64,000 bases of DNA from an uncultured Saprospiraceae bacterium (GTDB lineage Bacteria > Bacteroidota > Bacteroidia > Chitinophagales > Saprospiraceae). Under the pieces are notes generated by a model, which was not told where the DNA came from, searched no databases, and saw only the letters and a list, made by a program, of their open reading frames with translations. The position numbers and the translations under genes were made by a program. Every line of letters begins with the position of its first letter. Within the stretch, counting starts at the first letter, position 1. The stretch spans positions 62,001 to 126,000 of the forward strand of contig CALJOK010000014.1 of NCBI GenBank assembly GCA_937981555.1, given 5' to 3'. This document shows, piece after piece, positions 8,622 to 17,421 of the stretch.

Positions 8622-11156
8622 GTGGAAAAATCTCTAAATAAAAAACCTATCAAAACCGCCACCCAACGTTATAGAATAATTTGGGTCTTTTCTATTTTAT
8701 CATTTCTCGGAATTTCACTTCCTACTCAAGCATCTTCATTCGATTTTTTTGATTTAGTAATTACTGTTACGGACGCTAAAACTGGCGAATCTTTGATTGG
8801 TGCAACTGTCGCTACTGATGATTTAGGATTTTCAGGAACGACAGATATCGATGGGAAAATTACATTGAATGGAATTGGTCATTTGGAAACAGTTAATTTT
8901 TCCTATCTCGGTTATGAAAGTTTAAGTATTCCATTTAATCGAATTCGATCGATGAATGGTAAAATCAAGATGGTCGAAGCACAAAATATTATTACAGAAG
9001 TAAAGGTGTACGGTCGGCGAGATGTGGCGAAGGAAGAAATTCCAATGATGATTGATCGGATTTCAAAAGAAAGTATTGCTTTTAGTAATTCTCAAACCTC
9101 TGCAGATGTCTTGGGGAATCATGCAGAAGTTTTTGTCCAAAAATCTCAAATGGGTGGAGGAAGTCCAATCATTCGTGGTTTTGAAGCTAACAAAGTTTTA
9201 TTAGTCGTCGATGGAGTGCGAATGAATAATGCTATTTATCGAGAAGGGCATATTCAAAATTCGATTACGTTGGATAATTCTATTTTGGAACAAGCAGAAG
9301 TAATTTATGGACCAGGTTCATTGATTTATGGAAGTGATGCTTTGGGCGGAGTCGTTCATTTTAGAACACGTGATCCCAAAGTGCTTTTCAATTATGATAA
9401 AGCTTATGAATTAGAGACCAATGCTAGTGTTAGATTTTCTACTGCTAATTTAGAGAAATCAGCACATGTAGATTTTGATTATGCTACACAGAAGTGGGGA
9501 TCAGTAACTAGTATTACGTATGTAAATTATGATGACTTACGAGCAGGTGACAACCGACCTGATGAATATCCAGATTTAGGAAAAACAGGATATTACGTAC
9601 TTCGTTTAGAAAATCAAGATCAACGACTTCAAAACTCAGATCCTAATATTCAAAAAGGAACAGGTTATAACCAATTGGATTTTTTGCAAAAAATAAAATT
9701 CCAACCATCTGAAAAGTTGTACTATGTTTTTAATATGCAATACTCTACTTCAAGTGATGTTCCGCGATATGATATGCTGAATGATACGTTGAGTTCAGCC
9801 GATGATTTGAAATGGGCAGAATGGTACTATGGCCCTCAAAATCGGTTTTTAGGTTCAGTAAAAATTAAGAGTTTAAAGTCAACAGCACTTTATGATAAGA
9901 CTACAATTATAGGAGCATACCAACGAATAGATGAAGATCGATTTAAGCGAAAATATTATAGCAGTCATCGAACTTTTAATGCAGAAGATGTTCACGTTTT
10001 TTCTTTTACAACGGATTGGGCAAAAGGATTAGGTAAAAATAAAAGTCATCTCTTTTCCTACGGAATTGATTTAGCTTACAACAAAGTTTTTTCAACAGCA
10101 GGAAATATTAACGTCAGGACTAATGCGGTGAATGATAAAGAATTCACTCGTTACCCAAGTGATTTTTCAACGATGGGCACAGGGGGAGCATATCTAAATT
10201 ATAGATGGAGAAATCGAGATTCAACGATCAATGTTACGATGGGAGCTCGGTATTCATATGTAGAACTTTTTGCAAAATACAAAGAGGATGACTTAATCGA
10301 ATGGCCAGCATCTTTTGTATCAGATGGAGTGAGTACTCAAAATGATGAATTCACTTATGCTGCGGGGGTGACCTTTAATAGTAAAAATGGATTTCAATTT
10401 CACTTATTAGGAGGAACTGCTTTTAGATCTCCAAACATAAATGACTTCGCAATTAATCGAGTAAAGGATGGAAACGTCTTAGTTCCTAATGTCGAATTAA
10501 TTCCAGAGAAAGCATTGAATGGAGAAATTACACTTGGAAAAACTTTTGGGAAAAGAGCAGAAACAGGAAAGTATAAAATAAGTGCGACAGGATTTTATAC
10601 TTATTTAGAAGATGCGATTATTCGATCTAATGCCGATTTCTTCGGGGATTCGACCCTAGTGGCAGAAGGAGAAATTAAAAATGTACAAAAAAACATTAAT
10701 GCGAATAATGCTTATGTAGCAGGTTTTTCTGGAAACATCGAATTTGATTTTAATAAAAATTGGAAACTTAATTCGAGTATTAATTTTGTCAAAGGAAGAA
10801 GTGTTGTTGATAGCTTGGAACAACCTTTAGCACATATTCCACCGGTGTATGGAAAAACAAGTTTGTCATTTCAGACAGATAAAATTAAACTCGAAGGAGT
10901 GGTCAGGTTTAATGGCGTAAAACCATTGAGTGAGTATGGGCCAGCTGGCTCGTCGGATAATGATGATGAGGCAATTCCAGGAGTTGGAACATTAGCATGG
11001 ACGACTTATAATTTTTATTCTTCTTATAAATTTAATGATCGACTGTCAATTAATTTAGCAGCTGAAAATATTTTGGATACCCATTATCGTCCATTTGCTT
11101 CTGGAGTGAGTGCTGCGGGAAGGAACTTTATTGTTTCCCTACGGGGGAGCTTTTAA
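8622..11156 (+). CDS. TonB-dependent outer membrane receptor
   Basis: An 844-residue TonB-dependent receptor. The start is GTG at 8622, giving a signal segment (about residues 20-38, 'IIWVFSILSFLGISLPTQA'). Then comes a carboxypeptidase-like regulatory domain (about 45-115; 'VTDAKTGESLIGATV', 'GTTDIDGKITL'), the plug domain (about 130-250; 'GGGSPIIRGFEANKVLLVVDGVRMNNAIY' in pieces, 'YGSDALGGVVHFRT') and a 22-strand-type barrel ending in an aromatic-rich last strand (FIVSLRGSF, terminal Phe). The plug resembles those of haem/metal or siderophore receptors rather than SusC proteins, and no SusD follows. Substrate is undetermined. It shares a transcript with the histidine kinase. Confidence 0.92.
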   Translation: MEKSLNKKPIKTATQRYRIIWVFSILSFLGISLPTQASSFDFFDLVITVTDAKTGESLIGATVATDDLGFSGTTDIDGKITLNGIGHLETVNFSYLGYESLSIPFNRIRSMNGKIKMVEAQNIITEVKVYGRRDVAKEEIPMMIDRISKESIAFSNSQTSADVLGNHAEVFVQKSQMGGGSPIIRGFEANKVLLVVDGVRMNNAIYREGHIQNSITLDNSILEQAEVIYGPGSLIYGSDALGGVVHFRTRDPKVLFNYDKAYELETNASVRFSTANLEKSAHVDFDYATQKWGSVTSITYVNYDDLRAGDNRPDEYPDLGKTGYYVLRLENQDQRLQNSDPNIQKGTGYNQLDFLQKIKFQPSEKLYYVFNMQYSTSSDVPRYDMLNDTLSSADDLKWAEWYYGPQNRFLGSVKIKSLKSTALYDKTTIIGAYQRIDEDRFKRKYYSSHRTFNAEDVHVFSFTTDWAKGLGKNKSHLFSYGIDLAYNKVFSTAGNINVRTNAVNDKEFTRYPSDFSTMGTGGAYLNYRWRNRDSTINVTMGARYSYVELFAKYKEDDLIEWPASFVSDGVSTQNDEFTYAAGVTFNSKNGFQFHLLGGTAFRSPNINDFAINRVKDGNVLVPNVELIPEKALNGEITLGKTFGKRAETGKYKISATGFYTYLEDAIIRSNADFFGDSTLVAEGEIKNVQKNINANNAYVAGFSGNIEFDFNKNWKLNSSINFVKGRSVVDSLEQPLAHIPPVYGKTSLSFQTDKIKLEGVVRFNGVKPLSEYGPAGSSDNDDEAIPGVGTLAWTTYNFYSSYKFNDRLSINLAAENILDTHYRPFASGVSAAGRNFIVSLRGSF

Positions 11157-11182
11157 GAAAAAAAATTTGATAAAACTAAACC

Positions 11183-11207
11183 TTCCAGATTCTTGAAATC
11201 TGGAAAG
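11183..11207. terminator. Terminator between receptor and phosphorylase genes
   Basis: An 9-10 bp stem (TTCCAGATT / AATCTGGAA) with a short loop and a T-run on the plus side separates two convergent genes. Confidence 0.65.
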
Positions 11208-11220
11208 TTTTTTAATTTAC

Positions 11221-12039
11221 CTACATCTCCTTCAACATTTCTTTTACAATAAGACTCATCTTGGGCTGCACTTCATTAGCCAATTGAATGACTTCTTCAA
11301 CAGTCGTTTCAGTTATTTCTTCAATTGGAAAACATTTATTTGAAACGATTGATAAAACAAAAACAGGCAAACTCATATGTCTAGCAACAAGCACTTCAGG
11401 AACAGTTGACATTCCTACTAAGTCTCCACCCATTCGATGGATGAATTGATACTCGGCAGGTGTTTCTAAATTTGGTCCTTGCAGCGCAACATAGACTCCT
11501 TCATGTGCATTAATATTATTTTGCTTTGCAATTTCAAGAGCCATTGCATTTAATTTTCGATCATAAGTTTTGAGCATGTCAGGGAATCGAGGGCCGAGTC
11601 TTTCATCATTATTTCCTCGAAGTGGATTTTCAGGTTGAAGGTTGATATGATCTTTTATAAAAACAATATCTCCAGCATTATAATCTGCATTCGTACTTCC
11701 GGAGACATTCGAGATGATGAGTTTTTTGATCTCTAGAAATTTCAAAACGCGAATAGGAAAGGTAACTTGTTGCATCGAGTACCCTTCATAAAAATGAAAA
11801 CGACCAGCCATGGCAACAATGTTTTTGCCAGCCAGTTTTCCAAAAATCAATTTACTTTTATGACTTTGAACAGTCGAGATCGGGAAGTGTGGAATGTCAG
11901 CATATGGCATTTCAAAAACTATTTCAATATCATCGGTGAGTTGTCCAAGACCTGTGCCTAAGATGATTCCGAACTCAGGTTGAAAGTTAGTCTTAGAGCG
12001 AATAAATTGAACAGTCTCTTGAATTTGATCGTAAAGCAT
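11221..12039 (-). CDS. Purine-nucleoside phosphorylase
   Basis: Cytoplasmic trimeric-type PNP, splitting inosine/guanosine with phosphate into base and ribose 1-phosphate for purine salvage. It has 'GIILGTGLGQLTD' near the N-terminus, 'MAGRFHFYEGYSMQQVTFPIRV', 'ISNVSGSTNADYNAGDIVFIKDHINL' and the 'GPNLETPAEYQFIHRMGGDLVGMSTVPEV' region in pieces, all family hallmarks. The frame is open to 12081, but a TACTTTTG promoter element on the minus strand (12079-12086) would start the transcript near 12072, so the ATG at 12039 is the likely start, giving 272 residues, the usual length. It is divergent from rimP. Confidence 0.93.
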   Translation of the reverse strand: MLYDQIQETVQFIRSKTNFQPEFGIILGTGLGQLTDDIEIVFEMPYADIPHFPISTVQSHKSKLIFGKLAGKNIVAMAGRFHFYEGYSMQQVTFPIRVLKFLEIKKLIISNVSGSTNADYNAGDIVFIKDHINLQPENPLRGNNDERLGPRFPDMLKTYDRKLNAMALEIAKQNNINAHEGVYVALQGPNLETPAEYQFIHRMGGDLVGMSTVPEVLVARHMSLPVFVLSIVSNKCFPIEEITETTVEEVIQLANEVQPKMSLIVKEMLKEM

Positions 12040-12078
12040 TTTTTTATTTTTTTGAAAAAAAGGAATTTTACTTTTTCG

Positions 12079-12086
12079 CAAAAGTA
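12079..12086 (-). promoter_or_regulatory. Candidate -7 element for the purine nucleoside phosphorylase gene
   Basis: CAAAAGTA on the plus strand reads TACTTTTG on the minus strand, an exact TAnnTTTG match, 40 bases before the chosen ATG. No clear -33 TTG was found. Confidence 0.45.
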
Positions 12087-12144
12087 ATTACACCTATTTA
12101 CATTTGATTAAATTAATCTTTAAAATTTCATAAATAAATAACAG

Positions 12145-12175
12145 TTGCACAGTATAATAAAAACTGTTATATTTG
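12145..12175 (+). promoter_or_regulatory. Promoter of the rimP-nusA transcript
   Basis: TTG at 12145-12147, 20 bases, then TATATTTG at 12168-12175: a full match to the Bacteroidota sigma-A type promoter. The predicted start is near 12183, giving a leader of about 60 bases that contains the hairpin at 12204-12227. Confidence 0.72.
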
Positions 12176-12203
12176 CCACACTTAAGAAAAAGAGACTCAA
12201 CGG

Positions 12204-12227
12204 AAGAGGGAACAAAAGTTCCCTCTT
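12204..12227 (+). promoter_or_regulatory. Attenuator-like hairpin in the rimP leader
   Basis: A 10-bp perfect stem, AAGAGGGAAC (12204-12213) and GTTCCCTCTT (12218-12227), with loop AAAA, runs into a T-rich tract (12225-12236). It lies between the promoter and the first gene of the transcript, so it would stop transcription of rimP-nusA-infB unless read through. Since NusA is encoded downstream, feedback through NusA is a natural hypothesis. Confidence 0.6.
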
Positions 12228-12245
12228 TTTATTTTTAAGAAGTCT

Positions 12246-12749
12246 TTGAAATTTTATTTTCAAAAAATAGAACTCGTGGTCGAAAGCAAAATAGAACAGT
12301 TATTATTGACGAAATTTGAAGAAGAAGAATATTCTGATTGCTATATTATTGAGATAGTCCAGAATAATATCAAGCTTCAAATTTTTTTAGATAGTGATTC
12401 TAACATGGATTTTACGAAGTGTAGAAAATTGAGTCGATACCTCGAAGAGCATATTGATGAACATCAATGGATGGGTGAAAAATATGTTTTAGAAGTTTCT
12501 TCTCCAGGAGATCGACCATTGAAATTTCCAAGGCAATACAAAAAGAATATCGGACGAACTATCGAAGTCCTGACTAATGAGGATGAGAAAGTTAATGGTG
12601 AAATAATTGAAGTAACGGAAGAAGGGATTGTAGTGGAATATAAAGTTCGAATCAAAGAAGGTAAAAAGAAACGAACTGAAATGATGCAAACACCAATTGC
12701 ATATGATAATATTAAAAAGGCAAAAATTAGATTTTCATTTTCAAAATAA
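12246..12749 (+). CDS. rimP: Ribosome maturation factor RimP
   Basis: Acts in late assembly of the 30S subunit. The N-terminal domain (about residues 10-85) has 'LQIFLDSDSNMDFTKCRKLSRYLEEHID' in pieces and 'YVLEVSSPGDRPLKFPRQYKKNIGR', the best signature of the family; the C-terminal part is the small SH3-like domain. The start is uncertain: the frame opens with TTG at 12246, and a GTG codon in 'GTGGTCGAAAGC' (12275) would give a product about ten residues shorter. Neither has a ribosome binding site, as is normal in this phylum. It is the first gene of the canonical rimP-nusA-infB order, with 8 bases to nusA. Confidence 0.9.
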   Translation: MKFYFQKIELVVESKIEQLLLTKFEEEEYSDCYIIEIVQNNIKLQIFLDSDSNMDFTKCRKLSRYLEEHIDEHQWMGEKYVLEVSSPGDRPLKFPRQYKKNIGRTIEVLTNEDEKVNGEIIEVTEEGIVVEYKVRIKEGKKKRTEMMQTPIAYDNIKKAKIRFSFSK

Positions 12750-12757
12750 TAAGATAA

Positions 12758-14002
12758 ATGTTATTACAAGATATTTTTTCGGAATTTAAATCGAACAAAA
12801 GTATTGACCTTCCAACGATGGTTAGAGTTTTGGAAGATGTATTCCGGACATTGATTAAAAAGAAATATGGATCAGATGAAAACTTTGACGTAATTGTAAA
12901 TGCTCAAAAAGGAGATTTGGAGTTATGGAGAGTTAGAGAAATTGTCCCAGATGGTGAGGTAACAGATGATCGTGCACAAGTTTCTATTTCTGAAGCATTA
13001 GCGATAGATGATGATTATGAAATTGGTGAGGAATGTTACGAGCAATTGTTTTTAGAGGATTTTGGTCGGAGAGCAATTATGGCAGCTCGTCAAACTTTGA
13101 TTTCTAGAATTATGGAATTGGAGAAAGACGAAATGTACAAAGCTTATGTGGAGCGTGTAGGTGAATTGATTGTAGGAGAAGTTCACCAAATCTTGAAAAG
13201 AGAATTATTGATCTTGGATGATGTGACTGGAACGGAATTAGTAATGCCTCGAAATGAAATGATTAAAGGGGACTTTTTCCGGAAAGGAGATATGGTGAGA
13301 GGAATTATTCGAAAAGTAGAAATGAAAAATAATAACCCAGTTGTTATTATTTCAAGAACAGATAGTTTATTTTTAGAAAAACTTTTGGAACAAGAAGTTC
13401 CTGAGATCGAAGATGGATTAATTGTAGTAAAGAATATTGTAAGAATGCCAGGTGAACGAGCAAAGGTCGCGGTGGAATCTTATGACGATAGAATTGATCC
13501 AGTAGGAGCTTGTGTGGGTATGAAAGGTTCTAGAATTCATGGAATCGTTCGGGAGTTGAAAAATGAAAATATTGATATTGTAAACTTTACCAACAATATT
13601 CAATTATTTATTCAACGTGCATTGACTCCAGCCAAAGTGAGTAGTATAGCATTGGATGAAGAGAAAAAGCGAGCATCGGTTTATCTTGATCCAGATCAAG
13701 TTTCATTGGCGATTGGAAAAGGTGGGACGAATATTAAATTAGCAAGTCGACTGACAGGTTTCGAGATTGATGTATTTAGAAATACAGATGAAATGGAAAT
13801 CGACGATGTTGATTTGGACGAATTTAAAGATGAGTTGGATGCATGGGTAGTTGATACCTTGAAAAATATCGGATGTGATTCTGCAAGAAGTGTACTTAAG
13901 TTGAGTCGAAGTGAGTTGTTGAGAAGAACAGATTTAGAGGAAGAAACGGTTGATGAAATTTTAAGAGTATTACGAGCAGAGTTTGCTGAGGAAGAAGAAT
14001 AG
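12758..14002 (+). CDS. nusA: Transcription termination/antitermination factor NusA
   Basis: Binds RNA polymerase and controls pausing, termination and antitermination. The order is: N-terminal polymerase-binding domain (about residues 1-130), S1 domain (about 135-200, 'GELIVGEVHQILKRELLILDD'), then two KH domains ('DPVGACVGMKGSRIHGIVRELKNENIDIV' and 'VSLAIGKGGTNIKLASRLTGFEIDV' in pieces). The last 75 residues have one helix-hairpin-helix-type repeat ('LKNIGCDSARSVLKLSRSELLRRTDL') and a Glu-rich tail. At 414 residues it is the usual length for this phylum. The next gene is infB after a 322-base gap with its own promoter. Confidence 0.95.
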   Translation: MLLQDIFSEFKSNKSIDLPTMVRVLEDVFRTLIKKKYGSDENFDVIVNAQKGDLELWRVREIVPDGEVTDDRAQVSISEALAIDDDYEIGEECYEQLFLEDFGRRAIMAARQTLISRIMELEKDEMYKAYVERVGELIVGEVHQILKRELLILDDVTGTELVMPRNEMIKGDFFRKGDMVRGIIRKVEMKNNNPVVIISRTDSLFLEKLLEQEVPEIEDGLIVVKNIVRMPGERAKVAVESYDDRIDPVGACVGMKGSRIHGIVRELKNENIDIVNFTNNIQLFIQRALTPAKVSSIALDEEKKRASVYLDPDQVSLAIGKGGTNIKLASRLTGFEIDVFRNTDEMEIDDVDLDEFKDELDAWVVDTLKNIGCDSARSVLKLSRSELLRRTDLEEETVDEILRVLRAEFAEEEE

Positions 14003-14016
14003 GATTTTGATATAAG

Positions 14017-14065
14017 GAAAAAGTAGTTTGTTTTTTTGAAAATATAATAAACAGGCTACTTTTTC
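14017..14065 (+). terminator. Long hairpin after nusA
   Basis: GAAAAAGTAG (14017-14026) pairs with CTACTTTTTC (14056-14065); the loop can pair further (TTTGTTT with AAACAGG through wobbles). It stands 15 bases after the nusA stop, so it may partly separate nusA from infB. Confidence 0.5.
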
Positions 14066-14110
14066 TCAAAATCAAATATAAAATAGGTCGTATTTATTTG
14101 CCTAAGGTAC

Positions 14111-14140
14111 TTGATTATCAATAGTTTTACAGTACCTTTG
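14111..14140 (+). promoter_or_regulatory. Promoter upstream of infB
   Basis: TTG at 14111-14113, 19 bases, then TACCTTTG at 14133-14140, a full consensus match. It would start a transcript near 14148, leaving a leader of about 175 bases before infB. Confidence 0.68.
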
Positions 14141-14150
14141 TGCTCAATTT

Positions 14151-14191
14151 GAACCATTTTTGGTTCTATTTTGTAACTTTTATACAAAAGT
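14151..14191 (+). promoter_or_regulatory. Two small hairpins at the 5' end of the infB leader
   Basis: GAACCA/TGGTTC (14151-14166) and ACTTTT/AAAAGT with loop ATAC (14176-14191), the second followed by CTTTTT. They lie directly after the predicted infB start site and could be a weak early terminator. The rest of the 322-base gap holds no gene. Confidence 0.4.
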
Positions 14192-14324
14192 CTTTTTATG
14201 AGAATTTTTAATTTATTTTTTCAATAAAACTTATTGATACATGTAAACTTAAAATAACTTATTGCGGAAAGCTTTTGTATATCTTTTTTTTAATATAAGC
14301 CGCCACAGGATTTAAAAATTACGA

Positions 14325-17300
14325 ATGGCAAAACGTTTAGTAAAGATAGCAAAGGAATTAAATGTAGGTACCACTACCATTGTTGACTATTTGAACAACA
14401 ATGGTTTTGATATTGAGAATAAGCCTACGTCTAAAGTCTCCGATGAGATGTACAATGAGTTACTCAAGGAGTTTCAGAAGTCTATTGCTATTAAAGAGCA
14501 GGCAGATCAATTAGTTATTGGGACTCGTCCTGCAACTAAAGAAAAGGAACCTGTTAAAAAAATATTCGATACTCCCACTCCTCCACCTCCAGCTCCTCCT
14601 GTTGAAAAAGTAGAAGAAGTTATTGTGAAGCTGGAACCACCAGTTGTTGAAGAACTCAAGCAGCCAAAGGAGGATTTGATTGCAAGACCTACACTTGGGT
14701 TAAAAGTCAAAGGCAAAATTGATTTAGATAAAAAAATCAAACCTAAAGCAAAGGAGGTTGAAAAAACTCCTGAACCTAAGGTAGAAGAATCAAAACCAGA
14801 GCCAGTTGAAGAACCAAAGGTTATTGAAACGCCTAAAGTAGTTGCTGAACCAACTCCTAAAAAAGTAGTTGTTGAAAAAGAGGAAGTGATAAAAGAACCT
14901 ACGCCTAAAGTGGTTGCTGAACCAACTCCTAGAAAAGTAGTTGTTGAAAAAGAAGAAGTGGTGAAAGAACCTACTCCTAAAGTGATTGCTGAGCCTACTC
15001 CTAAAAAAGTAGTTGTTGAAAAAGAAGAAGCAAAACCTGCGCCTACTAAAGATACTTTAGCAAAACCAGAAGTAAAGAAGGAGGACGTAATGATGCGTGC
15101 TAAAACACCTACATTAAAAGGATTAAAGATTGTAGGGAAAATTGATACGGAGCAATTTAAAAAACCTAAAAAGAAGAAAAAAGATACAGGTAAACAAGCT
15201 CCATCTGATAAACCAGGAGAAAAGAAAACAGAAGGAGAAGATAGCAAACGTCGTCGTCGTCGTCGTAAAAAAGTGGTGACTACCGTAGGACAAGGAAATA
15301 ATAATAATCCACAAAGAAGTGGTAGCGGAGGAGGAGGTAATAGACCAGGAGGTGGAAATAGACCAGGAGGGGCAAACAGACCAGGAGGTGGGAATAGACC
15401 AGCTGGAAATAGTAACCGAACTGGAAACAATAATCGAGGCGGAAGAGGAAGAAGAGATGAAGTAAAAGAAGTTTCTAAAAAAGAGATCGAGGAAAAGATC
15501 AAAGAAACTATGGCTCGCCTCGGAGGAGGAAAAGGGCGTAAGCGGCAAAAAATCCGTAGAGAGAATAGAGAGCGTCTTAGAGAAAATCAAGAGCAAAGAG
15601 AACAGGCAAATGAGATAACATCATTACAGTTGACGGAGTTTGTTTCTGTTTCTGAGTTGGCAAGTTTGATGGATGTATCGGTGACACAAGTAATTACTAC
15701 TTGTATGAATTTAGGGGTGATTGTTTCTATCAATCAAAGATTAGATGCTGAAATTATTGAGCTATTAGGAAGTGAATTTGGTCATGAAATAGAATTTATT
15801 ACTGCTGAAGAGCAAATTGATGAAGAGGAAGAGTTGATTGATGATCCAGCTGACTTAATACCTAGAGCTCCAATTGTAACCGTAATGGGACACGTTGATC
15901 ATGGTAAAACTTCTTTATTGGATTATGTTCGTAAAGCTTCCGTTGCAGATGGTGAGGCAGGGGGAATCACCCAGCACATTGGTGCCTACGAAGTTTTAGT
16001 AGGAGAGGATAAGAAAAAAATTACCTTCCTTGATACTCCTGGTCACGAGGCATTTACTGCCATGCGTGCACGTGGAGCGAAAGTAACAGATATTGCAATT
16101 ATCATTATCTCTGCAGATGATTCAATCATGCCTCAAACAAAAGAGGCCATTAGTCACGCTCAAGCAGCTAATGTACCAATGGTTTTTGCCATCAATAAGA
16201 TTGATAAAGATGGAGCAGATCCTGAACGAATCAAAGGTGAGTTAGCAGGAATGAATCTTCAAGTGGAAGATTGGGGAGGAAAATATCAATCTCAAGATAT
16301 TTCTGCGAAGATGGGAACAGGAATTGATGAGTTATTGGAAAAAATATTACTAGAAGCTGAATTATTAGAACTTAAAGCTAATCCAAAACGAGCAGCTATA
16401 GGTACAGTTGTCGAGGCTTCATTAGATAAAGGAAAAGGATTCGTTACCAAAATTTTGGTACAAACTGGAACATTAAAAATTGGTGATTCTGCAGTCTCAG
16501 GAGAGCACTCTGGAAAAATTAAAGCCATGTTTAATGAGAAAGGGAAACGAGTGAAAACGGCAGGGCCATCTAGTCCTGTTTTGATTCTTGGTTTGAGTGG
16601 AGCACCACAAGCAGGGGAGAAATTCAAAGTAATGGAATCGGAGCAAGAAGCTAGACAAATTGCATCTAATCGAGCTCAAATTAATCGAGAGCAAGCGAAC
16701 AGAGCGAGCAAACGAATTAGTTTAGATGAGATTGGAAGACGTTTGGCATTGGGAAGTTTCAAAGAATTGAATCTTATTGTCAAAGGTGATGTGGATGGAT
16801 CTATCGAGGCATTGTCAGATGCATTAATTAAGCTTTCTATCGAATCAGTTCAAGTAAATGTAATTCATAAAGCAGTAGGACAAATCATCGAATCTGATGT
16901 ATTATTAGCATCTGCATCTGATGCAATTGTGATTGGTTTCCAAGTGAGACCATCATCAGGAGCTCGGAAATTGGCTGAAAAAGAAGGGGTACAAATCAAG
17001 ACCTACTCCATTATTTATGAAGTAATCGATGAAATTAAATCTGCCATCGAAGGAATGCTTGAACCAACTAAAGAAGAAAAAATTAATGCTCAAGTGGAAG
17101 TTCGAGATGTCTTCAAAATTAGTAAAGTGGGAACTATTGCTGGATGTTATGTTACTGAAGGAACTATCAAGCGTAACTCTCATGTACGATTGATTCGAGA
17201 AGGAATTGTTGTCTATCCAGTAAAAGAAGGAAAGCATGGAGAAATTTCTTCCTTGAAACGATTCAAAGATGATGCGAAGGAAGTGAAGTTTGGAATGGAG

Positions 17301-17393
17301 TGTGGTATCTCAATCAAAAACTTTAATGATATTAAAGTAGGTGATGTCATCGAAGGATACGAAATCGTAGAAATTAAACAAAAATTGAAGTAG
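14325..17393 (+). CDS. infB: Translation initiation factor IF-2
   Basis: GTPase that places initiator tRNA on the 30S subunit. The 1022 residues start with an IF2 N-terminal helix domain ([23 protein letters not shown]), followed by a long low-complexity region of about 400 residues: three copies of a 24-residue Pro/Glu/Lys/Val repeat (about 170-240), a Lys/Arg block, and a Gly/Asn/Arg/Pro stretch with GGGNRPGG repeats. The core has G1 'GHVDHGKT' at 522-529, G3 'DTPGHE' at 570-575 and G4 'NKID' at 624-627, then domains II-IV. The N-terminal region is longer than in E. coli but usual for Bacteroidota. Confidence 0.97.
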   Translation: MAKRLVKIAKELNVGTTTIVDYLNNNGFDIENKPTSKVSDEMYNELLKEFQKSIAIKEQADQLVIGTRPATKEKEPVKKIFDTPTPPPPAPPVEKVEEVIVKLEPPVVEELKQPKEDLIARPTLGLKVKGKIDLDKKIKPKAKEVEKTPEPKVEESKPEPVEEPKVIETPKVVAEPTPKKVVVEKEEVIKEPTPKVVAEPTPRKVVVEKEEVVKEPTPKVIAEPTPKKVVVEKEEAKPAPTKDTLAKPEVKKEDVMMRAKTPTLKGLKIVGKIDTEQFKKPKKKKKDTGKQAPSDKPGEKKTEGEDSKRRRRRRKKVVTTVGQGNNNNPQRSGSGGGGNRPGGGNRPGGANRPGGGNRPAGNSNRTGNNNRGGRGRRDEVKEVSKKEIEEKIKETMARLGGGKGRKRQKIRRENRERLRENQEQREQANEITSLQLTEFVSVSELASLMDVSVTQVITTCMNLGVIVSINQRLDAEIIELLGSEFGHEIEFITAEEQIDEEEELIDDPADLIPRAPIVTVMGHVDHGKTSLLDYVRKASVADGEAGGITQHIGAYEVLVGEDKKKITFLDTPGHEAFTAMRARGAKVTDIAIIIISADDSIMPQTKEAISHAQAANVPMVFAINKIDKDGADPERIKGELAGMNLQVEDWGGKYQSQDISAKMGTGIDELLEKILLEAELLELKANPKRAAIGTVVEASLDKGKGFVTKILVQTGTLKIGDSAVSGEHSGKIKAMFNEKGKRVKTAGPSSPVLILGLSGAPQAGEKFKVMESEQEARQIASNRAQINREQANRASKRISLDEIGRRLALGSFKELNLIVKGDVDGSIEALSDALIKLSIESVQVNVIHKAVGQIIESDVLLASASDAIVIGFQVRPSSGARKLAEKEGVQIKTYSIIYEVIDEIKSAIEGMLEPTKEEKINAQVEVRDVFKISKVGTIAGCYVTEGTIKRNSHVRLIREGIVVYPVKEGKHGEISSLKRFKDDAKEVKFGMECGISIKNFNDIKVGDVIEGYEIVEIKQKLK

Positions 17394-17421
17394 CTTTTAT
17401 AAAGCAACGTTCATTTAATAA

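Noticed and set aside
14507-15502. A 331-codon open frame on the minus strand rich in Ser, Thr, Pro, Leu and Phe
   Set aside because: It lies wholly inside the low-complexity repeats of infB; the repeat codons keep the opposite frame open. No start context, domain or promoter supports it.
15123-15596. A 157-codon minus-strand frame
   Set aside because: Antisense to the Gly/Arg-rich part of infB; low complexity and no independent support.
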